A DNA stretch of 64,000 nucleotides from Alitta virens (Eukaryota; Annelida; Polychaeta; Phyllodocida; Nereididae): positions 1,205,501 to 1,269,500 of the forward strand of contig OW028583.1 of the NCBI GenBank assembly GCA_932294295.1. The letters run 5' to 3'. A program made the position numbers and the translations under genes. The notes beneath the pieces were generated by a model. That model ran no database searches, was not told where the DNA came from, and saw nothing but the letters and a program-made list of their open reading frames with translations. Below are positions 9,501 to 21,500 of this stretch, one piece after another (position 1 is the first letter of the stretch; each line of letters begins with the position of its first letter).

Positions 9501-12500
9501 TTTCTTTTCTTGGGGACCCTCGCTTTTCTGTATCAAATGTAATTCTAATTGTGCTAGAACTCATACTTGGTATTAAAATAATTCACAACATTTCATATTT
9601 CATGGACGCCAAATATGGACCTAAATTTGGGTCCGCTATACTGCACTAATCCCTGACCAGTATCATGCTCTTATGAACGAAGTCACACCAAAATCATTCA
9701 GACGCATTTGACATTTTACAGATATCTAACCAGTTGCTAACTTTTCACGATGATAAATACTGAACAAACGCTACAAAAAGCTGTCCTTAATTCTGCTTAA
9801 ACGAGTCCAAAAATTCTGATTCCAATGGGGAGAAAAACTATCAGAGGGCACTGCCACCGAAGCAGATGAAGCACAGTTAGATGACATCATCATTTAATGT
9901 GCCCAAGAATGACATCACTGAATAGATGATATCATCAAGTCACCAAATGATGCTTATCTGCTTCAGTGTGGCACTGTCTTCTGATGAAACTTTTGCTTCC
10001 CATTGTGAGGTTTACATTTGTGCATACAGGAATTTGGGAGTGTCTGAATCAGGGGGCGTCAATTCAGGGGGGATGTGGGGGATATATACCCCCCACTTTT
10101 TGGGAAGGGGGGATGATCAATGCAATCATCCCCCCTTGAAATCCACAATGAAAATCCTTTTTTCTGCACATTTTTCTTTGGAATATTTGTATTAAGTAGT
10201 TTTACACTTTATATCACATACCAGTACAATTAAATGCATCTAAAAATAGTTTGGCATCAATGATCCAGCATTGTTTTATCTCTTAACAAGTATCCGCATG
10301 TTAACTGCAGCCACTTTTGCGCGAGTCAGAAAGTCACAGTGCGACAGACTGAAGTACATAGGCCTGCATCCCCCCGCCCGTCAATAGAAATCGACGCCCC
10401 TGGTCTGAATAACCGTTGGTGTGACATTGCATACGTAAATAACGATCAAATTAATAATTATTATTCTTACAGTGGTAGTCTCCGTCATGTAAGCTGTTTC
10501 TCTGTTGCATTCGCTTCGGTAATAACGGCTGTCTTGGAGGAGGTATTTGTGAACTATAACAAAAAATATATGTAGTTAGCTACTGCAATTACACTGGGGT
10601 GTTATCTAAATCTACACAAAAATACTAATATTACAAGTCAGTCGATGTCACGCAGCTGGAAAAAATTCCTGGAATTTTGTATTTAAGCTTCTTCTATTTT
10701 CTGCGGATTGTTGCCACCATAATTAATTTCATGAAGATTTATAATCATAGAAATATTTGAAATTCTTTCTATTACTGAACAGATGGAAAAAAAACCACTC
10801 ACTTCGAATCAGAAGGGCTCCCTGACCCCCGTTCTGGTGCTTGGAAACTCCGCTTGGTGGCGTTGCTGATGGGAGGGGCTCGCCCCGCTGAGGAACTGCG
10901 TAATTGCTTGGCAGTGTCTGGTCTCGATCCTGTAAGGAAAGCAATCAGTTATATCTAATGTTGAAAGAACTGAAGTTAATTGCGCCATATTGCCTCGTTT
11001 CAATGCTACTAGCCTGAAATTTTGTCATAGATAGATAGATAGATAGATAGTCAGCTAGATAGATAGATAGGCAGATAGATAGATATATAGTTAGCTAGCT
11101 AGATAGATATATACAGATAGACATAGCTAGCTAGATAGATAGATAGATAGTCAGCTGGATAGGCAGATAGATAGATGGATAGATAGATAGTTAATTGGCT
11201 AGATATATACAGATAGACATAGCTAGATAGATAGATAGACAGATAGACAGATAGATAGTTAGTTAGCTAGATAGACAGATAGGCAGATGAATAGATGGAT
11301 AGTTAGATAGTAAGCTAGCTAGATAGATATATACAGATAGACATAGATAGATAGACAGACAGACAGATAGATAGATGGATAGATAATTAGCTAACTAGAT
11401 AGATATATACAGATAGACATAGCTAGATAGATAGATAGATGATAGATATATAGATAGACAGATAGATAGTTAGTTAACTAGATAGACAGGCAGACAGGCA
11501 GATAGATAGATGGATAGATAATTAGCTAACTAGATAGATATATACAGATAGACATAGCTAGATAGATAGATAGATGATAGATATATAGATAGACAGATAG
11601 ATAGTTAGTTAACTAGATAGACAGACAGACAGGCAGATAGATAGATGGATAGATAGATAGTTAGCTAGCTAGCTAGATAGATATATACAGATAGACATAG
11701 CTAGATAGATAGATAGATAGATAACTAGATGGACAGATAGGCGGTCAGATGTTATGCTGAGATGACAGGACTCAACGTCCACACCATGTGAAACATTTAC
11801 CACACAAGGGTGGTCTTCCACTCGCACTGTCTCAAATGCTTTAGTTCACATAGCGTACATAGGCTGGGAATTGCACTCGGGGTTTTCAGTAAGATGACTA
11901 GAAGGCTTGAAATACACCTCAGCCGCCACATTCCTCTATGTTTTTATACCCTCATTTTAATTGAACAACAAATTGTGTTATTAAACTTCACGACTTTAGC
12001 CAGACTTACTGTTCTCAGTGTCCTGGTCTGCCGTTAAGTAGTAAGGAACTATTGACACATCTCGGACGCTTGGCACAGGGTTGATCTCTAACCAGTAAAA
12101 TACTTCCGCTAAGAAGACCGTGACTGCCACCTGCAGGAATTAAATGGAAATTTTAAAATGCACATCCAAATATTTGTCCAAAAGTTAAATGAAAGAAATA
12201 AATGTATCACTGTCATCACTTATTACTAATGCTGATATAATATGCGACAAGCGGATAAAGTAGCTTATGCAACTCCAAACTGCTAACACTTGAGCTAAGG
12301 CGGGGGGTTCTCCAAAACAGAAGGGGGGGGGGGGGGGTCAGTTGACCAGTATATTCTTAAATATCTTAATTTAGAAAAAAGAGGGGGTCCACCCCCATTC
12401 TACACTTTTAAAAGTAACAGCCCCAGTCAGTGAAGGAGTTGAACACGCTACTTTGGCCAGACAAGCTTTATTGAATTCAACCCATCCCCTTGATAATGAT

Positions 12501-15500
12501 ATTGCGTTAAGGAAAGCTAAACTATACCGACAACTCTTAAAATACTTCTACCCTAGCAGATATTTCATTCAGACTAATATACAAGCAAGATCTTTGCGGC
12601 ATTGCCAAAACATCGTAGCCAGACGATGTGGCTGATTGCTCAAGATAATTCGCGTCATAAGCAATGAAGAGCAATCATTGTGTCACCACGACCAGAATTA
12701 CGGAGAAAACCCAACCAGAATTAGCTTCGAAAATACCAACTGACTAAGTGCTGTTCCATTTAAAAAAGGGGGGGGGGGACCTGAAAATGTTTAGACCCCC
12801 AACCCACCCCCGATATCTGGCTTTTTGACAGAAAATACTGGTCAACCACCCCTCCCCCAAATTCATTTTTCTCCAGACTCCCCCCCCTCCAAATATTTGA
12901 AAAATCTTCAGGTCCACCCCCCACCCCTCTTTTTGAAATGGAACAGCCTTTATGAAAATTTCCATCACGGCTATTCTAAGACTGTCTGTTCAGCCTGCTA
13001 TACCTGGTTATATTCCTCGTGTATTACTTCACTGTCCTGACATAAAAACTGCAGCAGAGATTTTTCATGTCCAATTATAAAACAAAAGACGTTAGTTTAT
13101 TTCAAAGTCCACACGGGAAGCCACATACCTTTAGTTGTTCAGGCGTGTAAAAAAGATCGTTTATGTTCATATGCAAGCAGCGAACGGGCAGATACCGTTC
13201 GACAAACTTCTGTATTATTTGGAGATTATGTAAAGAATCAGCGATGGCTAGCTGGTTTCCAAGCGCAACTTCTGCAAGTAAAAGATAATTATTTTCGATT
13301 TAAGTAAGCATTAAGTTAAACATTTACCCCCACCGAAGGCCATTACAAAAATTTGATAAAATTACATGCAACAATAACCAGTTTTACTAAACAAGCGGAC
13401 GATTGAGAATTTATGATAATATACTAACTACAGCCATAGTTCCCATCTGCACCACCAGGAGTGCTGAGGAGAATAGAACCACTAGCAAAAAATAGCAAAA
13501 ATGGACGGAGATATACGTCAAAAAATTTTCAAAATTAGTTAGCCATACATCATCAAATTTATGGAGCAAATTACTAGGGTTGTCATCGATATTAATTTTT
13601 CCTTCGATATCGATATCAGTACTCAACTTTCAATATTGCAATAATGCAAAATCACGCAAATTTAGTATCATCGGCATTCCCAGTTAGAAATGGAACCATA
13701 AGTCACAGGAGTATATCTCCCAAGTCATTGTGAAACAATTTACCTTTAATGTGATAACTACTAAGCCAATTTGTTAGGCAATCAGTTTGCAAATTGGGGT
13801 GGGGGCTGTGTAGTCAAGTGCTCATCATGGCACAAATGTACAATTATAGAGGATAAACGAAGAATCAAAAACTTTTTTGATTTTTCGATATCGATATCAA
13901 TATTTTCCGAATTTATCGATATACAGCATATCGATGAAAACCCTACAAATTACAAACGTTCGAGAGTAACCATCATTGCGATAATTTGCCAAATCGCAAG
14001 TAGAAACATCACCACGGAGATAAAAATGCACAAACCTGTGAGAGGACAAGTGTCCGGACAATAAAAGCTCATAAGCGCTGCTAGGCAACAGCCGTCATTG
14101 AGGTCTTTTAACAGGTCATCCATGACGGGAATATCCGGAACTCCCACCTCTCCGTCATCTTCTTGCTGTGAATTAAGAGAAATAAAAAAAGATTATAAAT
14201 CAAAGAAGCACAAACTGAAAACATTTAGGTTTATTGGAATAAAATCAGACTATACTATTATTAAATATAGTAGAAAGAGACATCTTACGCTACACGTCAA
14301 AATGTAAACGAGGCACAGAGTATACAATTTCAGTGATTCTCATTCAAAAGTTAGTTTTTCTGATTTAAAATTTACAGATATAATAGCGACATGTATTAAG
14401 CAATGAGGACTTAAACGAAATGAAGGCTCACAGTACATTCAGACTTTCTCAAGGGCAATGCGTTATAATTGAGAGATTGGCATAACATACGATCTTACAA
14501 TATTGCAAGTGCACAAAATGACGCAATTTATTTAGTTTTAGCGAAAAATATTTTAATCATGCCAGGCAACTGATAACTTCGTTCATAATATGTAAAAGCA
14601 TACTGTAGGCAATGTGACTTTCAAGCTTTTTACCATAATGCCGTACAGAAATAGCATACAGATATAGTTAGCTACAATAATTGAAATAACAAAATATTTT
14701 AAATATGTGAGACAAGCTTTACGACAACAATTCCTAGACACTATGTTGAAGACTGCCCAAAGCTCCCGAATATTTTACAACTTAAGTACTTGCTGATAAA
14801 ATAACAGCCATTTAAATCAACAAAACATAGACAGAATGAATCTAATATAATCATGGTACGATGAAACAAACTCAAATAATAAACTGAACAAAAATAAATA
14901 AACCAAAATGTTGCCATGGCAACCGAGGATGTTTGGTGATGAACAATAAAAACATTTGCTGATCTAAGCGAAAAATACTGCACATTCATAGGTAGTCGGT
15001 ACCATATATGCAAAACAGTGAAGACAATAAGTGTTGCCATGACGCCACTTACGTCGTTAGGGGCGGGGCTATATTCAGCCTCAATTTGACTTGAGTTACC
15101 CTTGTCGCCGCGACGACTGACTAACGTGCAGAAAAGCTTGGTAACTCCTTCGCAAACATTCTGTTTGGAAAGTAACAGAAATGGTTGCCATGGTTACCAG
15201 CACGTCAGTAAATATTCCAGGTAGCATGTGCATAAAAGGTTACAGTTATTCGACAAAGTCATTTTTCAAATTTGTAAAGTCATGCGTAATTTACACATTT
15301 ATCCCTTAAATACAAATGGATGTAAACACTTGTGTACATATTTTACTTTCTCAGCAAAAAACCTTTAGTTCAAAGTTTCCCATTCCTAATTCAGTCGTGA
15401 CAAAGCAATAAGCAAATAAGCTGACAGTCGCAATATTTCAACTTGGCTTTTGTGAGTTTATAAATATTTATTGTTACCACCATTCCAAAATACCATGCAA

Positions 15501-18500
15501 AATTAAGGCATCTTAAACAAACCAAAACAGAACACCATGGTAACGCAAAAACGAAACGAAACTTATGCAGCAACGGAATGAAGAGTGATGAAAGAACGTC
15601 AGCATATCCAAAACAAATAAGCCTAGCGCTACATGCAGTGACGCCAAAAACTATTCAGACACTTTTAATTTATGAATTTTTACAACTATCAAACTTTTCC
15701 GTAACTTGTCAAGTGCATTGACACTAATCACTTACAGTGAATCAATGGCAGCAACTGACTGAAATATTGTTCAAGCTAGGCCACTTGAGCATGGCGCTGC
15801 ATGAGCGCCATGCCAGATACTAAGTGGAGACTTTTTTTTCTTTGCTTTTCAACTAACTGGGCAAAATAAATATGAGCCAATTTAGGTGCTCCAATATCCT
15901 TGTGCGCCATGCCCAATTCAAATCCTACCTGGAACACTGTGAAATCTTGAATTTGCTCGATAAGTGCTAAATTTCATGGCACCAATATTTGATAATAGGA
16001 CTAATGCTAAGTGAATCTAATTCTGATACCATTTTACTTACTTTAATTCCAACCCAATCAAAAATTTGAATTTGGTGGATCGAACTATACAGTGTCTCGA
16101 TAATTTGTGGCGCCACTGTATCAAATGCTTTTGGTGAGTCGAGAACAATGATAGAGTGCATTTATGCGCCGTGTCTTAATTCTCTCCGTTAGTCTAAAAT
16201 ACCGCAACACACATACATTCTAAACACACTGCTCTGAACTTACCCTATGAATTTGATCGAACGGCTTCTCGTGCAATTCTCGTTCCAGTCTGTGCCGTAA
16301 TGTCGAACAAACTTTGTTAATCCAAAATAACAAAGCGTCTTCAGGGTCGTAAGGAAGTTCATTTGAAGCAGTTACATTCGCAAATTTCCTGCAGAAATAA
16401 GTTATATGATCAGAAATAAGTAATATAATATGACTTTTAACCCAAGACAATCATCTTATTTCAAAACAATTTCCCTCGCAATTTTGCAAAGTTCAATGAA
16501 CTGTATTTCTTTATTTCTACCACAACTGCTTTATATTTCCAAACAAAATGTTACCAAGTGGTATGTCTATCAAAGGCTTTCACCAAAAGACGGTGGATAA
16601 TGGATATGCATACAGCTTTAACATAATTCACTGAATGTTCCATTTTAAAAGCGTACTGGAAACTTTCAGAAAAGGGAGAGCCGGGTCTCAATAAAACACG
16701 TCATTATTTTCATCACATTTTATTTAAAACAATCCAGGTTTTTCATAAAAACCAAAGACATAAATCCACTTACTTAACAGCTTGTACCACTCTTTCTATT
16801 GTAACAATTTCCCGAACATACGCCATCATCAGAGATCTTATCAAAGCCAGGTGCGAATTCTGAAAGAAAACAACATCAAATATCATTCCGTCTTTTGCCA
16901 CAACTTCTGTTATCCATTTCCCGTTTTCTATATCATATTTCTCTCTACAAAGTATAACTTACAATTTTAAAAGGAGAAGTCTGAAGAAGGGATGTTTCCG
17001 TTACAGCGCTGTCTTTTCCTTCTACGACGAAAATGCCTTTCCGAGATAATGCTTGGATGATGCTCCAGTGACCTGTAAAACAAAAGAAATACACGTACAT
17101 GAAAGTCATCTTAAAGCTGCATTGTCAGTCGGTTTTTGTACCAACAAAAAACTATCCAAATGAAAGAAAATGCTTCTTACTGATGAATTCGATAACCCAA
17201 ACTGCCTAAATTGTACTAAATTAAAAATTGTTGCTGGAATTAATTAGATCGACATCGTTTGCATTTGAGTTAATTAAGCATTGCAACGTAAAGGAGAGCG
17301 TTGCCAATTCGCGATTTCAGTCATTTTATGAAAAATTGAGGTCAGAATTGTTTCAATTTATGCAAAAAGCGAAACACCTACAAATTTTTTTATGTAATAA
17401 ACTTGGAATTTTGAAAATTGAAGGCACACAATAATAAAATACATTAAGAACCGATGACGCTAATGACGTTCGTTTATGCCTCGTTTTCATTTCATTGGCC
17501 ATAAAAGCACTTGCAATGTAAACAAATCGGCAATTTTTGATGGCATGAAAAATTAAATGATAGGGTATGTTAACACTATGTTTATTAATTTGATAGAGAT
17601 ATAGTGAACCTAGCAAGGCCCTGATGGGATTTAATCTGTTTCTTAGAAGCAATGAATGAATGCGTCCGATTTTGGTCACTGTCATATTGAGTGACAATGC
17701 AGCTTTAAAGACCGCTACAGAGTGGGGCTGTACACCTTTATCTTTAAAACGATACGATTCGTATCACTTTACAGTAAAACCGATACGTATCAGGATATGC
17801 ATCGTTAAACTTTGTCAATTAGTAATTTAGTACATATATATAAGTTTATTATAAACCTAAAATAACTGAAATCTATTGTGTTAGGCCTACATCATTGTAA
17901 TTAAGAGTCGTTGATATTTCACAAACACTCGAACATCTGGGTAGCAGGTGTCTTATTTGCTCGAAAATGCTGCTCTGCATAGCATTTAAGTGTATCGTTA
18001 TTATTACATGGTGATTATCAATACCCATATCGGTAACCTTGTACCGGTAAAAACGGTATATCGAGAACCGATGTACAGCCCTACTACTGAGCCATCCTAA
18101 ACTAACAATGACATAGCTCTTTCAATCAAACTTTACTAACAGTCTGTCATTTTATGCAAGTTTTATTAATGACGGACATAGACTAGACTCCGTTGTAGAA
18201 GAAAATCAAAACCTCTGGTCCTAAATCGCTGTCCTGAATTGCATTAAACTGTTGAGAGACAAGAACAGTTGAACAACATCTTAAATTCCGTACTAGCTCA
18301 GCAGAAACCAACATATCTTGCAGCAGTGTCTACTTGTTTTATGAATTAAAAAAAAATAAATTATTGGAGAGATGCATATTGCAATGAACGACGAGCTAGG
18401 TTGGAAACAACAGTCATTAGAAACAATTTTCAATCGAGGATCAACTGCTCACCTTGCCACTGGGTATTAGAATCCTTAAAAATATTAGTACAGGCACGAC

Positions 18501-21500
18501 AGTACAAGTCTGCAGATGTCAGTCCATTTGCAATTCCCGGTTTTAAGCATAGAAGTCCCTGGAAATATAAATCAATCAAAGTTATTATATAATATACACG
18601 CTCAAAAAAACCAAAAAAAAACATGCCCATACAGGTCTATTCAATTTCGAACAAAGGTTACATACATGATCTAGGTTATCGATTTTCAAATGGTTATTCC
18701 GTACTGTATTATGATTTTGATTTTAAAACTTTAACTGGCAAATAATTAAAGACTAAACAGTCAATATCAAAAGCAACCAATAAATGCTAAATTTTTCTTT
18801 TAAAATTTCTGACTTTAGGTATCATTTAAAGCCGCAAATACCATCATATAACACGTTTCATAATAAATAATGTAGAACTTCAAGACATTCGAGGATAAAG
18901 AGATGTTAGAGAACGTTGTGCTCTATGCTGAGGCAAGTAAAGATCCCACCCATGGGGTAAATGTGTAACATGGGTCATCTCCTCCTCTCTGTCTCACCTC
19001 ATCAATCAACCCTCGATAGCGGCAAGAACATGCCTTAGAGGACTCCACTTCCCATATCTATCTATCCATCTATCTGTGAAAGATTTAAATACCTGGTTGT
19101 TGTGATAAAATGGCTGCTCGGCTTCTTGAGGTATTGCATTCCCGTAGGCTTTGCTCAGCAACCACTGAATGCAGGTCTGTAGCTGCGCCTGCAAATAAAT
19201 AACGAGCAAAATGAATCTAAAATCTGTCAACACCTGCTGCATATTCAATTCATTCGAAGGTAAATCATGTACGGTGCAAAGGCATATGTGAATTTACAAG
19301 ATACTGCAATCCAGAACACCGTGAAATAACATCACATGACGGTGTTAATTTGCAAATAACATCAGCATTGGTCAGACGATAGATGTCCGTAACTTAAAAA
19401 GCGAGTGCATATTAAGTTATCAACTACTAAAATATTAGGTTAAAATGGTAAAGAAGAGGTAAAAGCTCCCCATAAGATGGTAAATCGACGCAATATACCC
19501 CTCGACAGACAACGTGTGCTATTTCGGTCGAGAGGTGCACTCAATTGACTAGACGCATGCACTGTCTCGTGGGAACTCCCTGGACTACAGGGAGGTGAAA
19601 TAGAATATAATTTGCCGTGGAAAGAGACCCTTCACTAAAGTATAACACATAAATAAAACATTTTTTTATCAAAAAGCCAGTGGGAATCATAACTAGTTTT
19701 TCACACACCTCAGACTGTATATATCAGGTGTATTCATGATATAATCACATCGCAATGGTGGCACATGCAATATCAATAATATTGCTTCATTGCAGGCCTA
19801 GTGACTTATTAGTACGAGTATATGGTGTCAAAACAGATCCCTAATCATCAATTAATACTTTGTTATGAGGATAACTTTAGCTTTTGAGATTCTCATTCAT
19901 TCTAAATGATGCGGCCCATGCCCCATATTTAAGGCTGCACACCTTTATCTTCAAAACGATACAATACGTATCACGATACAGTTAAACGGATATGATACGT
20001 ATCATGATACGTATCGTTAAACTATGTCAGGCAGAACAATTATAAGTTTATTATAAAATTATAAAACCTAATATAAAGGAAAGAGAAGACTCAATTTAAT
20101 GAACAAATCTTTACCATTTATATTGTTTTCAATAATATCATAACTTCAAACCATTTGCGTAAAGTCCTAATGTTTTTCTTTGAAAGCACTCTAAAACTTT
20201 AGGGTAGCAGCACACAGGTTTTTTGCTGTTCTGCGTATAATTTAAGCGTATCATTATTATTACCTATCAATTATCAATACCCGTATCATTATCCTTGTAC
20301 AAATGGTATATCGAGAACCGGTGCACAGCCCTACCCAAAAAGATTCATATAAGGCGTTAAATTTACAAGACAAGTTCACAATAGGAAGCATATATAATAA
20401 AAGACAACTTTTTTTCACACCCTAAAGTAACAACCTTTTATGCCAAACATTTTTGACCAATGTCTAACGAGGAATTTAGCAACAATGACATTATGCCCCG
20501 AGGGACGACACTCTACATGAATAACTCGTGAAATTGGCAACAGATCCAGAAATACATTCAACTGAATTATGCCTAGAAATATTATAATAATTTACGCCAA
20601 GGTAGCTATAAATTAACCAAATTACACATGTATATTGTCATATTGCAATGATGTATATATCTAACCATCGTAAATAAACAAAATTTTGCAGATCTATTGT
20701 AGATTTTGATCAAGTCAGATATTTTGCAGATTGTAGATATTCTAGCCTGCCTTCGGAGTACTCTGTTCATTCAACCATTATATATAGACACTATTTATAA
20801 TCACTACACATAAGCACCCTATAATAGAGTGCAATAAAAGTAATAAATAGCACAACAAAATACAATTATCAACTAAAACAACATTATTAAACAATATACT
20901 TCAAAACATACTCAAGACAATTAAAATAACTTTCTAGCAATTTAGCAATATTTGTGATTTTTTGATTTTCAACACGAAGCAACTAATATTCTAATTCACC
21001 AGTTGTACAAATAAACTTCAATGAACAATTGAAAGTTCTAAATTAATGTATAAATTGTGTACTGATCTTTTTGCATAATCTCAGTAAATTCAAAATATGA
21101 AAAAAATATTCTGCCTAAAATACAGATAAGATTTAACAAATAACGAACATAGTTCACAAGACAGCTCGTTTCTCAGAAACATGCGCAGCTGAAAAAAACT
21201 TTCTGTAGTGAAACCATAAAACAAGTATCATTGGCCAGCTCTGCTGAAGGTCCCGGGATCCGGGTTTGATCCCAGGCCCAGGCAGTCTTCATGAGCTACA
21301 TCCTAGCTGGATGTTAAAATTGGAGGTGCCTTGTACTCGAGTGTCAACACTGAGGCAAGAAAAAGACCTCAGCCATGGGTTCAATGTGTAATATGGTGTG
21401 GACTACAAGCAGTCATATCATCTCATCATTATGTCTGCCTCAGTAGCATTGAGACAGTAGCATAAGACATTGCAATCAACTGGCAGAAAAAAATGGCTAT

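Larger units (their letters stand above)
8089..10470. other. CAMSAP introns around exon 13 (8135-8324): elements only
   Basis: Apart from exon 13, this stretch holds three inverted-repeat elements (9209-9331, 9426-9647, 9823-10005). I see nothing else coding; the open frame on the plus strand at 8270-8608 has no family features. Confidence 0.5.
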
